Part shown: positions 1 to 56,708 of the stretch, in pieces
Numbering within the stretch: position 1 is the stretch's first letter
How the letters are laid out: each line of letters begins with the position of its first letter
Assembly (NCBI GenBank): GCA_035048485.1
Contig: CM068592.1
Span: 31,432,001 to 31,496,000, forward strand
DNA length: 64,000 bases
Origin: Pteria penguin
Lineage: Eukaryota > Mollusca > Bivalvia > Pterioida > Pteriidae
Reading direction: 5' to 3'
Notes under the pieces: generated by a model
The model's input: the letters and a program-made list of their open reading frames with translations, nothing else
What the model was told of the DNA's origin: nothing
Database searches by the model: none
Position numbers and translations under genes: made by a program

Positions 1-743
1 ATGAAAATTAATGTAATTAGGCAACATCAATATCTTGATTTATAATCATCAAAGAAATATCAAAATGTATAGTTTATGATTGTACTAAACTTTACAAATA
101 AATATTCTTAATATTTTTCATAATATTTTTGAGTTTCATTTTCCATTCAGTTTCTGGCCAAACACTGTAAAAATATTTTAATCATTTGTTGTTTATTGAC
201 ACAGGAGAAATGATTGTAAAACACTGATGCCACTGTTTCTTACGGCTCACATATTACGTCCTAAGTTAAAATATATCTTAATGTTTTTTATCTTTCGTCT
301 CCATTCTGGAACTATAAAAAACTGCAAATCATCAGCAGGTACTAGTTCCCACTGTCTTCTTCCAGCTGGATTAAGGACTCTGTCTAAATGTGTATTAAAA
401 TCCTGATTGTATCTTGTTTATTTATCTAGTCCTAAGCACCTTTTGCTTATCTGCAAATTGACACTAAGACGAAATACATGTGTAAGCAGCAATACATATA
501 TGTGTAATTCTGTTGAATTACATATGTTTGTTAATTTCAGTTTGATTTTTATTGGCAAGACACTGTTGGGGCATTAAAACCAAATATAAAACATTTACAT
601 TATATACATTTCACATCATTTAGAAATGACTAGCATTGCTTATCATGACAATAAACATAGATGACAATAATAATAATAACAGTACAATGAATAAGTGTAT
701 GTCTTTGGTCATAACATTACTGGGCCAAATTACAAAATCATAC

Positions 744-1480
744 CTATGAAATCTTCACTAAGGAACGTTGGTGGTGTTCGCTTGAAATTTTTTCTTGCTG
801 ATGGAGCCATCCTCCACCATGTGCCGTAAGTTCTCTGAAATTGTATACAGCTTTTAAAATAGTACAACAATTTGAGGAATACAACTTACTTTGAATATGC
901 TACAAAATGTGGAAATTAATCAGACAAAAAATTATCTTAATTTTTGGGCAAGCACAAGTGATATAAGACATGGATTCTAACTGTTTATTACATTGTGACA
1001 GACTGGAACACTGACTCTGATGGCAATATTGGTGGAGTATCTTCCCTGAAGTTGGAGAGTTTTGGGTTCAAATCTGTCTAATGACACCTATTTTTCACAT
1101 ACAAGCTATAGCCTATTTCACCAAAGAATGTAGATAAAACATAGAAAAAGTGATTGTAAAGTCTATTCTGATCAATATTCCCACAAAAAAAGAAAATATA
1201 AACTTACGAAGACACATGCTTGTGTAAAGTCACCATAGTTTGGGTATATTGTTCCCCGTCCAACAACGTTTGTTGCGGTGTAGGAGATGCTCGTCTCACT
1301 GCCATACTGGGAACTGAAGTCAGTGACCTCTCTTACGTACTGGATAACTTCGGGGTCGGCTTTACTCTCCATTGAAATATTATTACCCTCCTCTACCATC
1401 TCGCATGTGATTTGAATGGAGGGATTTCCTGTCTCATCGATGTTAGCATGGGACATCTGCTTTACAAAACAACAGCCCAT
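744..1480 (-). CDS. FBXL4: FBXL4-like F-box/LRR protein, N-terminal exons (partial)
   Basis: Two coding exons read on the minus strand: 1480-1208 (91 codons from an ATG with an in-frame TAG upstream) and 834-744 (91 nt). The first ends in a GTAAGT donor, the second has a TTTCAG acceptor and a GTATGA donor, and both join in phase 0. The joined product contains VREVTDFSSQYGSE, YGDFTQACVF and then RTYGTWWRMAPSARK, FKRTPPTF and LSEDFI. This order matches the N-terminal beta-sandwich (discoidin-like) region of FBXL4, a mitochondrial F-box protein of an SCF ubiquitin ligase that restrains BNIP3/NIX-dependent mitophagy. The F-box and leucine-rich repeats would lie left of position 1. Bases 1-743 are intron. 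No clear mitochondrial presequence is visible before the conserved block, so the true start may be in another exon. The assignment rests on motif recall. Confidence 0.82.
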
Positions 1481-1960
1481 CCATCTAGATCCCTACCATT
1501 GGCTCCAGTTAGGATCTGTTGTTAACAAAATATTTTATTGAAAATTGTTTTGAAAAAAACCCCCAAAATTAGAGTAGGAAAATAACCAAGTCTCGAAATG
1601 CGAACACTTGGGAAACTTCAGTTTGTTTACTAAAATTTCATTTCCTAGTTTCGTTTTGTACTTTCATTTTCGGTATAAAAAACGTTCAGAGGGGTTATAA
1701 AAGTAGCTAGTAGTTTAACATCAAGTAACAAGTATTATCAAAGCGCAATAAAAATACATGGGTAAAGGCATACGCATATAATAAGAAATTCAGCGTTCAC
1801 ATCGAAAACGAAGGTACATTTTTTCAGTATATACTATATAGTATTGCTATCTGAACGATGACCCTGAAATTTGAATGGGGTCAGTAAATAGGATGATTGA
1901 ACTTGTAAAGTCCAGAGAGCGAGCATGATAATTTAGACCGTATTTCATTGCTTCAACAAG
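1481..1960. promoter_or_regulatory. Head-to-head intergenic region, FBXL4-like / EHHADH copy 1
   Basis: About 480 bp separate the two divergent start codons, so the two genes probably share promoter DNA. Plus-strand TATA-like motifs are visible at 1674-1680 (TATAAAA) and 1696-1703 (TATAAAAG). Just before the EHHADH ATG, a stretch around 1905-1922 with the core GTCCAGAGAGCG is repeated upstream of EHHADH copy 2 (around 30160-30178), so part of the proximal promoter or 5'UTR was copied with the gene. No ORF of note lies here. Start sites cannot be fixed without RNA data. Confidence 0.5.
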
Positions 1961-26271
<24,311 letters not shown>

Positions 26272-26504
26272 AAAACTACAAACTACCAAGCTGTGGTTAA
26301 TGTGCATCAATGGGCTTGAGAACTTTAGATATGAAGTATGGATAATGAAATAGTTATATGTGCATCGGTGCTAATTTTGATTTGTCTTTGATATGATAAA
26401 AATATTTTGAATTTCCTATAATCAGTTGAAGAATATTATTGTGCATAAACAGTTGATATTTGTTTACTGAAATTGATGTAAAGTCAAACCTTATGTTCAA
26501 CTGA

Positions 26505-26510
26505 AATAAA
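26505..26510 (+). terminator. Candidate poly(A) signal of EHHADH copy 1
   Basis: AATAAA lies 234 nt after the stop codon. A second AATAAA occurs near 26707. Which one is used cannot be told from sequence. Confidence 0.45.
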
Positions 26511-28539
26511 GTCCCTTTGTAATTTAATAATGTATCATTTGATAACTAATTAAATCTAACTTCCTATAGTTAAAACTAGTGATATTTGTCCTCTAAAGTG
26601 CAACTTACTGAATGGACTATCTTTGTTAAACAAGTAATTTTCTTCTGTTGCTTAGACATATACATTGTTGTAGACTTTTGTATATTATATGTTGTGCTTG
26701 TCGGAAAATAAACATGACTTTTTATATCAGTAATATAAAACAAAACTTGTTACACGTCACATAATTAGAAATGGATATATGATGAGAAAAGTCATATATA
26801 TTTCATAGTTTTATATTTGTACATTTCATAGTTTTATATTTAGTTTTGAGAATAGAAAAGAGTCGATGTGAATGTAAATTGAATAAATTCAGTTTGAATT
26901 AGGATGAATAATATCAAGACAATTTGATTATAGGTCATTACGGGTAATTACAAAAGGTTGTGAGAATCTGATGTTAAAGCATTAAGTAAATATAAAACTC
27001 TGAACTGAATAGAGTGTTTTGAGGGTTTTAAGCACATTATTTAAAACTTGTTGTCGGTGAGTAATGATTCTGAATAAAAGAGCTTGTGTCATTATAAGTT
27101 GTGAAGTGAATTTTTTTTCTTTTTAAAATATGTATTTCTCACAATAAGGAAATTTGTCTCTAAATTTACTATATGTGCTAAATTGAAGTTGTTTCTTTGA
27201 TATGTCACAATTGTTTTATCCTTGTATAGGGTTTAAAATCCAGCCATGCATTAATATTCTGTGCATTGTTATTCTCTGAACACAATAATTATATGCCCGC
27301 ATAAAAATCTGGGCATATCATGCTACACCACTAAAACTCTTGGGTGGATTTTGATGAAACTTGGTATAATGAAAGAACACCATATGAATATATGCATATT
27401 GGAAAGAATGCTGTCCAAAGTAAATTTACAGGAGTTATTGCCTTTGGACTTAGATTTTCTTAAAATACCTTGTCTTCACAACTCCTATACCGTTTGGAGA
27501 ATTTTGATGAAACATGGTACAAAGAAAGAACACCATATGAAGATGTGCATATTGGAAGGGGAATGCTGTCCAAAAATATTTTCAAGAGTTATTACCCTTG
27601 GTACAAAGAAAGATAACATTATAAAGATGTGCATATTGAACAGAGATTTTCACATCTTATCAAAATTTAATACAACTGTAGTTAGTGTATTTATGAAAGG
27701 ATTGGGGTGAGGGAAGTTAAATTGGGAAATGATGAATGTGTGAAGAAGATCAGTTAACCTACAAACAATTGAAGAAGAAAACTGAACGATTTTACCAGTA
27801 TCAAAGGTAATCTAAAATTACAACTAGATTAGATACTTAGTTATAGTTGTATAAAACCAAGGATAACAGAATGTAGACGTATTATATACCTGTTTAGTGG
27901 TGCGCTTTTTCATTTGAACTATAAGTTGTGATTATCTAGTTAATTATGATTATTTAAATTGTTTTTTTATCAAATTATTTTTATTCAAAAATATTTGTTA
28001 GTAATTCAGCCATATAAACAATTATGAGATGTTTGTTTTGAATTTTTCATCTTGGTTTAATAAATCAGTCAATAAAATGATGTGGGTAGAATTACACACG
28101 TAATGAAACTGCATAATTAGAAATTCTGAAAGCATAGTATAGAGTTATATTCCTTTCAACAGTTGATACTTTATGAATTAGCAACACATAAACATTTACT
28201 AAAGATTGACAAACACCTGACATTCCAGATTATGGTATGCTATCAGATGGTTATTCTATACGTTTTCACAGCATAAATTAACAATGAACGGGGTTTTATT
28301 GACAGTGGTATTATCACAATGGTCATCATTGTGGATGAATCTGCACCCTTGGAAAATATTAACATTGAAGCCAAGGAGAATATGTGATATTTGTACAAAG
28401 CATTTGGTTGGTTGTTGAGGTTTGCCGCAGCTGTCACTTATTTTCATTCATCTCTTAATACAGAAACTATAGGTTGTAAACATCTTAAACATGGTGACTC
28501 GGCTATAGTATTGATCTCCAACAGTATAAATCAAGTACT

Positions 28540-29120
28540 TAGCTTAGCCATCATACCAGGTCTGATCACATTCAGTACAAATGTGCCTAACCAGTCAAGT
28601 CTTTAACCACCACATCAAGTCTGATCACCTTCAGTTCCAGTCAAGTGCCTAACCACTACACCAAATATGGTCACCTTCAGCACAAGTTAAGTGCTTAACC
28701 ACTACACCAAGTCTGATCATTTTCAGTTCAAATCAAGTACTAACCACCACACAAAGTGTTATCACCTTCAGTACAAGTCAAGTGCTTAACCACCACACCA
28801 AATCTGATTGCCTTCAGTACAAGTCAAGTGCTTAACTACCACACAAAGCCTGATCATCTTTAGTACAAGTCAAGTTCTTAACCACCACATTGTCTGATCA
28901 CCTTCAGTACAAGTCAGGTGCTTTAAATTACCACGTCAAGTCTGATTGCCTTCAGTACAAATAAAATGGTTAACCACTACTCCAGGCCTATCAGTACAAA
29001 TCAAGTGCTTAACCACTACATCAAGTCTGATAACATTCAGTACAGGTCAAGTGCTTAACCACTACATCAAGTCTGATCACATTCAGTACAAATCAAGTGC
29101 TTAACCACTACACCAAGCCG
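28540..29120 (-). repeat. 46-bp minisatellite resembling a SINE head
   Basis: About 13 units. On the minus strand each reads CTTGGTGTAGTGGTTAAGCA, then CTTGACTTGTACTGAAGGTGATCAGA. The first 30 bases closely match the tRNA-like start of the SINE at 56320 (CTTGGTGTAGTGATTAAGTG, then CTTGGCTTG), including its A-box region. The array was probably built from a SINE 5' end. Confidence 0.85.
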
Positions 29121-29973
29121 CTCCCCCTTATTCCCTAGTAGAATCCCTAATATCAATTTCAGCATGCTCATAACCTTTAAAATTATACTCCTCCATGATT
29201 CCTGTCCTGACAATAAAAAGAAACACAAAATATTTTGTCCATGGTCCGTCTGGTATGGGATAAGTTTTATCTAAGACTAAGATAAGCTATTGTGATCATG
29301 ACCTCTGTAGCCTGTGTCTTTAGAAGGTTTCCAAAGAATAAAGTCGTACTGATACAACTTATCAATATTATAAAATAGTCAGTGTAAGTAAATGAAATGG
29401 ATCAGCTGCTTGCATTAGATTACTAATGGAACCAGTTGAGGAGGTATGTTAATGTACTCTATCAGACGGTTTTCTAAAATTTTTGAAATTGTAATGCTTT
29501 CCTCGTAGTGCCTTATAAAGTAACCAGAAATAATCTTGTCAAATTGTATAGTCTGGTTGACCTTTGTTGTACATTACTCCTAGACATGGGCTGACGACAT
29601 CTGCTTGATGCAATGCACAAAACTTTAGACCTATGTAGCGGGCCCACTGAAGCCGAAAGGAATGTCTTGCATGCCTCTAGCTCTACGTTATACCACTGTA
29701 TATATTTATGGGCCCCTGATGCATGTACCAAGATGAAGTCCAGTGTCTCTTGTTTGTCTTCCATTGTGTCCTCAAGCAAATGAGAGAAATGTACCTTAAG
29801 AGATCTACGTGCACAAAGAACATATAAGCAACAGTATACAAAACAAGACGTTGTGGAAGTAATCGTAGTGTTGTGTATAATATTTTCTATAAACAACTAC
29901 TAATATACGTTGTTTAGTTCAGAAGGTCATTCATAAACTGAACATTTACTTTCACGTTCTGCTCTAACATCAT

Positions 29974-29982
29974 TATAAATAG
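29974..29982 (+). promoter_or_regulatory. Candidate TATA box of EHHADH copy 2
   Basis: TATAAATAG lies about 240 nt upstream of the ATG at 30221, which would give a 5'UTR of roughly 210 nt. The GTCCAGAGAGCG stretch near 30167, shared with copy 1, would then fall in the leader. Confidence 0.4.
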
Positions 29983-30220
29983 CGCATGCACAACAATCAA
30001 CTTCAGATTTCAATTCTAAAGACGCAAGTTGATAAACGACATATTGGAATACATCTATATTGTGATAATTCCAAATACCCTGCAACTTGATTGAAAACTG
30101 AGGAACATATTTTGATAGGGACCGTTATCTGTGTGGGGTTATTATATAGACTGATCGTGTAAGGTCCAGAGAGCGTATATACTTATTTAGAACGATTTCC
30201 AGTCTTCTGTATTTAACAAG

Positions 30221-45176
<14,956 letters not shown>

Positions 45177-46617
45177 CATTAAACCACTAGTTCTATATTG
45201 CATGTAAAGAGCTGCAGATTCTTATGTTGGTGGTCACTGCTGCATCATCTTCGTCTAGAAACATGATCTGGTACTAGTTGACTGATAATTCGCTAACCTG
45301 GATTCCGTAATACATATCCCAACAGAAAACCATAGCATTTTAGAAAACATTGTTACTTATTTATACTTTTACATAAACAACCCCCCCCCTAGAGATTGGC
45401 CATGTTTTCAACAGAATTATATACTTCCGAATTTTTGAAGATATGTCTGAACACATTTCCAATCATCCCCGTTGCGGACGGATAAAGGTGCATACTGCTA
45501 TAGATATCTGCTTGTACGTGTAAACATGATGAATTATTAATAATCAAAAGGAGATGATGTCTGTTTTTATAGTCATAGCTTTAATACAAAAGAAAAATAA
45601 ACATTTAACAAATTACGATTTAACATATTTTATTCCTCGTGCATAGGGTAGATACCAAATAAAAATACAAATTTGACTACAAATTTAATCATTTCACTTA
45701 TTTTGAATATGACCATAAGACAGTTCTGACATCTGAGCAGGGAACACTTTGTATCTGGTCACACCATGAGTGTTATTTGTACATGGCGCACACAGTTAAG
45801 ACTGTTTATATATGTATTATTTTACTTATGTTATAATAAGGTATATAAATAGTAAACGTATTGTGGATTCACTGGTAATTCAATAGGTAAACCACTGTTG
45901 AACTAACACATTAAGAGACTGAACCGAAGAGTTTAACTAGACACTGACCCATTACGAATATAAATATATGAAATATGACAAAGTCTGCCCCATAGTTGAT
46001 GTGGGTAAACGCTTGGCTTCCTAGATGCTCAAGGTTACTCGGACCATGTCCATAATGCTTGTGTTCCATGTCGCGATATCACTGAAAATTGTTGACAGCA
46101 ATGTAAATCACAGATTAACCAACCAATTTACCAACATGTACCACATACAATTAAAGAAATATCAAATCTTTATCTTTCATATTTCAAATCATATGGCTGA
46201 AGTAAAATTTATTGCCATATACAATAAAAATGTAGGCAAAATGTATATACTCTACTTTGATATTAAACCTGGACCATTTCTTAAATATGATTAATATACA
46301 ATTTATCACAAAATCATTTAATGATCAAAGAAATGCAGGGGCAGGTCCAGAAAGTTTGGCTAAGAGATCCGTCCTAATGATAGGCAAATTCAACAAGCAC
46401 AAATTGCCTTTGTATTTTACTTTGCACATTACCAAAATAGAACGTTATATAGATATTGATAAAAACTTGAATATATATGAAAATCTCAAGTTTTTCCCAT
46501 ATGTCTTCTTCTTCTTCCAATATAAATTCTTAAATACTACAACTTAAAGTATCTGGAATGTCCTCATTATAAACAGCAATCAATTCCTTTAAACAGGATA
46601 GCAGAGTTTCCAATGAT
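45177..46617. other. Convergent spacer, EHHADH copy 2 / SULT
   Basis: Holds the 3'UTRs of both genes. AATAAA at about 45596-45601 (plus) is about 420 nt after the EHHADH stop. A minus-strand AATAAA (plus TTTATT at about 46208-46213) is about 405 nt after the SULT stop. No other gene is seen. Much of this spacer is repeated at 62965-64000 beside copy 3. Confidence 0.55.
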
Positions 46618-51417
<4,800 letters not shown>

Positions 51418-52614
51418 TCTAAAATACAAAAAGTAACGTAAGTCATGATACCTTTACGTACTCTTCTCACTATAAAACTAGAGGTCTGGCTTAGTGTAAA
51501 TTTTACAAGGGCGTAAGAGAAAGGGGCAGAGCACATGTGGGCTACCCCACCCCGGCTTTTGCAAGTGTGGGGGTACAAGTGGGTTTATGGGCTCTCCTCC
51601 ATTTTTGACGTACGTGTTTGTTACATGGCTAAATAAAATGCAGCAAGTTTTGTTTTTGCACAAGTTATGTTTACTCAGAAGAATAGATATTCCTGTAGTC
51701 CTCATAGTATACACGGAAACGTGCCAACGGTTTTTGGAGTTTTTTGGTTTTTGTTGGTTTGTTTTGTGCGTGCGTGTGTGTTTTGAAATCTGTATCACTT
51801 AGAGAGTCAATGTCAATATAACATTATTGCTTTCGGCGATCTAATGTATATATAACCCTTTCATGCTGTATAACCAACTTTCTTGTAGTAAAAAAGTTAC
51901 TTTCAAGAAACCACTGCTCAGTCTGAAAGCGCACTGACTAATCGGTATGTTGTTTACACTGTGGAGGGCTGAAGAGAAGTTGATGCTTATAAATTCTATT
52001 TATAGTTTCCTGGAATTTCAATGCAGATTTGACGAAATAATAATAAAATATATCTTTTATATGTATCAATTAATATATATATTAAATTAGTCTCTGTTGT
52101 TCTTTGTTGTGAGGAAGAAATTAATTAAAGTTTTGCATAAAATAGTGATATAGTTAGTAAGTACAATTAGTTTATTCATCAAATGCAAATACAACATATA
52201 GATATACATATAGAATCAACATAAGCAATACAACAAGGTTAAGTCATTAAGTGTCATGATAAATCAATTACAATATACTCATAATAAAGTATTTCTTAAA
52301 TCAAAAGCTTTCTTGATATATTTTCCAGTTTTGCATAATTCAGTTGTATTTGAAGAACATAATAATTGAACAAGTTTAAAGACAGAGGGTCGCTTGTAAT
52401 AATAAGGTTTCGGAAAAGTATTCCTCAAAGGTGGGACATTTTTAAACATAAAGATGAACTTGTCTTCCTCATCAGATTTACAAATAAACAAATACGCCTC
52501 TTATTGAGCACATTTTGTACCTACCAGTCTTTACATGTATACAGTGTGATGATAGTCTTAATTTTGTAATAGCCTTTTTCTACTGATTTACAACAGGTTT
52601 TGCAAGATATTCTT
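51418..52614. other. Region upstream of SULT
   Basis: Probably contains the SULT promoter and an untranslated exon; neither can be placed with confidence. The right part (about 52140-52614) is probably the 3' end of the neighbouring LINE fragment. No other gene is seen. Confidence 0.4.
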
Positions 52615-54040
52615 TCAATGATACATTATGAACAATATGTCTTTACAAAAACATTTTGAAGAAGAGTTTATATCAGCTATAATGGTCTGTTTATAAATAT
52701 CCATAAGACGCACTTTCACAATCGATAAAATATCTGGCTCTTTTAAAGTAAAATAATTCGAGAATATATCATTCAAACCAATTTCAGACAGTATGTTATA
52801 TACATTTGATAACCAGTTTCTACAAATTGCTTTCTCGGTAAATTCTGTATACAAATAATTCAAGCAAGTTTTCAGAATACAATTATTTGATCTTATTAGC
52901 TTAAGCCAGTATTTAATAATTCTTAATTTTCTTGAGCATAATATTGGCAATTTATCCAATTCACAATAGACCATTGCATTAGGTGTGCACCTTTTTACAC
53001 TAAGAATACTTTTAAGATAACCAAGGTGAACTTTTTCTATATTGGGTGCCGTATGCATGCCCCATATTTCACAACCGTTAAAAGCAATAGGTGCTACATA
53101 TGTGTCAAAAAGAGATAGATGGGTCACATGATTAAAGTTCACATTAGTACATTTCTTCTTCAGCGCATACATGGATTTTCTACATTGCCACGATAATTGT
53201 TTCTGAAATTTATCATTATAATTAAAAACAATATCCAAATAACAGAATCCTTCAACAATGTCTATTTTGTTACTTTTATACAACCAGTATTCTTCATTTT
53301 TTTTCATCTTACCACCATTTCTAAAATTTCTAAATTTTTGTTTTATCAACATTTACAGTTTTACAGCATTTTTCTGTATAAAGAGCTAGCGAATCTAACA
53401 TAGACTGTAAACTAGTTATACTTTTAGAAAAAATAACAGTATCATCAGCATACATGAGTAAGTACAAAGAAAGGTCAAGTAACTCAGAAGTTTAACATCC
53501 ATTTACCAAAAAAAAAAAAAAAATAAATAAATAAATAAATAAATAAAAAAAATCCATTTATTTCACTATCATTAACATAGAATGTGTACAGAATCGGGAA
53601 TATTATTCCCCCTTGTAAAAGTCCCAAATGATTTATAAATGGTTATGATATTTTACCATCTAACAAAACGCTATTCTTAATTTTACTACACATAGACTTT
53701 ATAACAGTCAGTGGCAGATTTAGAGGGGGACCTGCCCCCTGCCCCTTTTCGCCACATAGTTAATAATAAAAACCCACATTTGGCACAAAAATGGCTGAGT
53801 AGTTTGGATAATATACATGTGCCCCCATCTCTTTACGGAAATCCTGGATCCGCCACTGCCAGTGAGTATTTTCTCTTTAATGCCTAGTTTTGATATTTTA
53901 CTCCACAATTAATTTCTATCTATAGATTGAAATCTTGCTTGTAAGCTATAAAGAAACAATTAGATCTAGATTTATTTTTAAAGGTTTATCAATAATAGTT
54001 TTTAAAGCAAATATAGCACCCTCTCCTTATTAAATCTTAA
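52615..54040 (-). mobile_element. Decayed LINE (non-LTR retrotransposon) reverse transcriptase
   Basis: Read on the minus strand, the order is a remnant near 54040-53870 (FALKTIIDKPLK), then HLGLLQGGIIFPILYTFYVN (about 53640-53570), the catalytic box LMYADDTVIFSKS (about 53465-53420), VNVDKTK, and an open stretch 53352-52615 with FRNGGKMKKNEE, FDTYVAPIAFNGCEIWG and LPILCSRKLRIIKYW. This is the conserved order of a LINE reverse transcriptase and its thumb region. Frames are broken by an A/T-rich microsatellite (53508-53552) and by a MITE at 53709-53862. No endonuclease is seen. Confidence 0.85.
53709..53862. mobile_element. Short MITE with CAGTGGCGGATCCAG-type ends
   Basis: A 154-bp insert in the LINE relic. 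The left end is CAGTGGCAGATTTAGAG and the right end GGATCCGCCACTG is its imperfect inverse. A related shorter repeat with GGCGGAT and ATCCGCC ends lies at 55153-55312. Confidence 0.65.
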
Positions 54041-54139
54041 AACTTAGAGTAATCAAAGATAACATTATAACATAGCTCACCAAAAACAGCAGAATTTTAC
54101 TTTCAATTGCAGTGAGTTGATTTTGCTCTTAGTGCCAAA

Positions 54140-54500
54140 GTCATGTGACACCAGTTATTTTCGCATTTTACATGAACGTCACACTTATTCCCTTTGCACT
54201 GTGGAGCTCGTGAAAAAGTTCCCCGCGGTTATTATACTTTTTTTCTGATGTTATGTGGCTGTGACACCTTCTACACAGTGTTTGTTCACATTCATGTATA
54301 TATACAGTGCTGAATTATATGTTTCGTCTATATGTCAGGGCATTCATGGCGGGTGTGGCTAGCCAAACAGGAGACGCTCACTCCTCCCGGGCACCTGTTC
54401 TCACCTCTGAATCTCAGGGGTCCGTGAATGTCCACTGTGGTACATTGTTGTTAGCGCCAAACTCATGTGACACCAGATATTTTCGTATTTTATAAAGCAT
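54140..54500 (+). repeat. Interspersed repeat, second full copy
   Basis: Matches 48010-48340 over about 330 bp, in the same orientation and with few differences (for example GTGTGGCTAGCCAAACAGG and ACGCTCACTCCTCCCGGG). Confidence 0.8.
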
Positions 54501-55152
54501 GTAATATTACTTTTAAAAATAGGACACCTTTGAACGGCACAAAATACGCCCGCACTATATTATTCTAGGGGTCATACAAACTAGAACTAAATATGTAGTA
54601 AAATATTGTAAATGTAGATTACCTTTGACACTGGTAAATAGTTACTTTCCTCTTCAATTGTTTATAATTTTATTGATCTTCTTCGTGAATCCATCAATTT
54701 CCCATGGAACAATAATAGTATTGAAATGTGTATACACAAACTGGCAAAATTTCTTTATTTAAATCTGACCCAATCTAAAAACAGCATTCACATGCTACAA
54801 CTATATGACTATGTTTACAATCACAGTTTGATAATAAGAAACTACATTATACAAAATACGCAGAAAGTAAAGATAATTATTTATGTATCTGAGTATTCAA
54901 TAATGATTCAACTCTCGAAAAGAAGAAAATATTGGATACTTCCTATTAAAAACAGTACAATCGAGTGACCCAAATTTAAGCTTTGCAAGAGGATTCCCCA
55001 CTGTAAATTAAGTCAGAGACATGTGTATATATATCTCTGATTAAGTGCATAAACGCCTTACCAAATGGACGTAAAGTATGACAGTATCTCGTTACAAAAT
55101 TCATTCCCCATTAAATAGATATAAACATACAATATTTACAATGTGTGTTTCA

Positions 55153-55312
55153 TAGGCGGATCTAGAAATTTTTGAAAGGGGGAATTTGCAGTCTTCTATG
55201 ACAAATGTTTTACAGTATCGGTCTGGAAAGGGGGAGGGGTGGTTGCAGGCCCTGAAAATTGTGAAAAATGAGCTTTATGGGGTAAATTATCTCACTCTGA
55301 ATCCGCCAATGC
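55153..55312. repeat. Small GGCGGAT-ended repeat
   Basis: Starts AGGCGGATCTAGAAATTTTT and ends GAATCCGCC. It shares its left 90 bp with a minus-strand fragment at about 31985-32085. Confidence 0.6.
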
Positions 55313-55336
55313 GCTTCCAATGTCTGTAATGATACA

Positions 55337-55500
55337 ATTTTAACCACATACCAAGGAAATTAGGTCAATATATGCAGGAGAGTTCAATTTTGGAGGGCAC
55401 GGTCAATGGTTAGTCTTTTTTAATTACCATTGGCCGCGCCCTCCAAAATTGAACTCTCCTGCATATATTGACATAATTTTCTTGGCTTGTGATTTTAATA
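55337..55500. mobile_element. Foldback palindrome
   Basis: Arms of about 65 bp; the inner 45 bp are almost perfect (TATGCAGGAGAGTTCAATTT and its inverse), with a loop of about 12 bp (TAGTCTTTTTAA). No coding. Probably a hairpin MITE. The outer 12-15 bp of each arm are diverged. Confidence 0.85.
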
Positions 55501-56319
55501 ACAGCTTATGTTCTGTATTGTATCTTTACGAAGTTTTGAACAGCTCGGCAATGACTGTAATCACTGCATAAAGTAATGGTACTATCTATCAAACTCACCT
55601 CTTAGGTTTAATTCCTGTGAGTATTGTACTCTATTTTCGATTCATTAATCGTAGTATTAGAGCTCTGACATACTGCGTAGAGGAAAAAAAAATTATCTAA
55701 CACGTATAAACAAGTAAAAGTTTACCCAAAACGGATCGTTGGTTCCGAAGTTTAAACTACGATTGAGCGATAAAATGCTTAAAATTGCAACAAAGTATAA
55801 TTATTGTCATAACCTTTGACAAAATTATTGTCACGAAACTCATTCATACTTTGAATGCATAATTGTAAATCAGTGCGATTCGCTTGCATGACTGAGGACA
55901 ACAGGTGTGCTTCATTTAACTTTTCCGAATAAAGCTCTTGAACTAAAATTGAACTGAGTGTTCGAAGGAGGAGTCTTTATATTGACTCTTCTCTTCTCTC
56001 ACTCACTCTCTCTCTCTCTCTCTTTAACGCACATACCCAATCAAAATAGACAATAAAATAGACAATAAGCTTTATGTTAAAATTCCATCTTTACTTATCA
56101 TCAGATGATAATTAGAATGATGTCGAAGAAGATGAGGAGGTAGAACCAGCCTGCACTATTTTCTTATTCTTTAATAGATATATCAAAAGATCCTTCTTCA
56201 TATTTTCTTTTTCTCTTACAAGTTCTTTTATGTTTGATTGTTTTTGCTTCTTCCTCTTCTCCTTGTCTTGCTCATTTTTCCTTTTTTTTTCTCTCCAGTC
56301 ATTTCTTGTCTTGTGTCTT

Positions 56320-56492
56320 GGGGCAGTCTTGGTGTAGTGATTAAGTGCTTGGCTTGCGGCGCCGACGATCCGGGTTCGATTCCCGGGTTGCGCTACTTTG
56401 TTTAAGAGGTTGGTAACCTCCTGCTTTCATGTCGCGATATAACTGAAATATTGTTGAAAGCAACGTAAAACACCAATCAACCAACCAACCAA
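56320..56492 (+). mobile_element. tRNA-derived SINE, second family, plus copy
   Basis: The head CTTGGTGTAGTGATTAAGTG and B box GGGTTCGATTCCC are followed by a short body with GAGGTTGGTAACCTCC and CATGTCGCGATATAACTG, and a CCAACCAACCAAC tail. It is about 170 bp, shorter than the 12472-type SINE and different in its body. Confidence 0.88.
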
Positions 56493-56589
56493 CTAGGTAG
56501 GAAGTTGTTATGTCTTATATCAATATCGTTATATATTTTGTATCTCATGTAATTGAAATTATATCTGATGATATAAGATTATCACATCT

Positions 56590-56590
<1 letters not shown>

Positions 56591-56637
<47 letters not shown>

Positions 56638-56708
56638 AAGAGAGAGAGAGAGACAGAGAGAGAGAGAGAGTGAGAGAGAGACAGAGAGAGACAGAGAGAG
56701 AGAGAGAG
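56591..56708. repeat. (GA)n microsatellite
   Basis: A nearly pure GA tract with a few interruptions, 118 bp. It makes artefact ORFs of Glu/Arg or Leu/Ser. Confidence 0.97.

Larger units (their letters stand above)
26272..30220. other. Spacer between EHHADH copies 1 and 2
   Basis: The first 500 bp or so are probably 3'UTR of copy 1. At 27285-27720 there is an interspersed repeat starting near TATGCCCGCATAA, with internally repeated blocks such as ACACCATATGAAGATGTGC; its plus-strand ORF is a repeat artefact. The 46-bp minisatellite occupies about 28540-29120. A 127-codon minus-strand ORF at 29513-29896 has no recognisable domain. A TATA box (TATAAATAG, 29974-29982) lies upstream of copy 2. 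I see nothing else. Confidence 0.6.

Noticed and set aside
1858..1885. Two GGGTCA-type nuclear receptor half-sites upstream of EHHADH copy 1
   Set aside because: Mammalian EHHADH is a PPAR target through DR1 sites, but these halves are everted and about 15 bp apart, and copy 2 shows no match. Too weak to call a response element.
27261..27710. 149-codon plus-strand ORF with ILMK-HGTKKEHHMKMCILE repeats
   Set aside because: The sequence is a common interspersed bivalve-type repeat with internal duplication. No domain is recognisable and codon use does not look coding.
29513..29896. 127-codon minus-strand ORF between the EHHADH copies
   Set aside because: No recognisable domain, no clear splice partners and no duplicated counterpart. 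It could be a non-coding or repeat-derived stretch; a protein search would decide.
52615..53352. 245-codon minus-strand ORF as a host gene
   Set aside because: It continues into a YADD reverse transcriptase and is the C-terminal part of a LINE.
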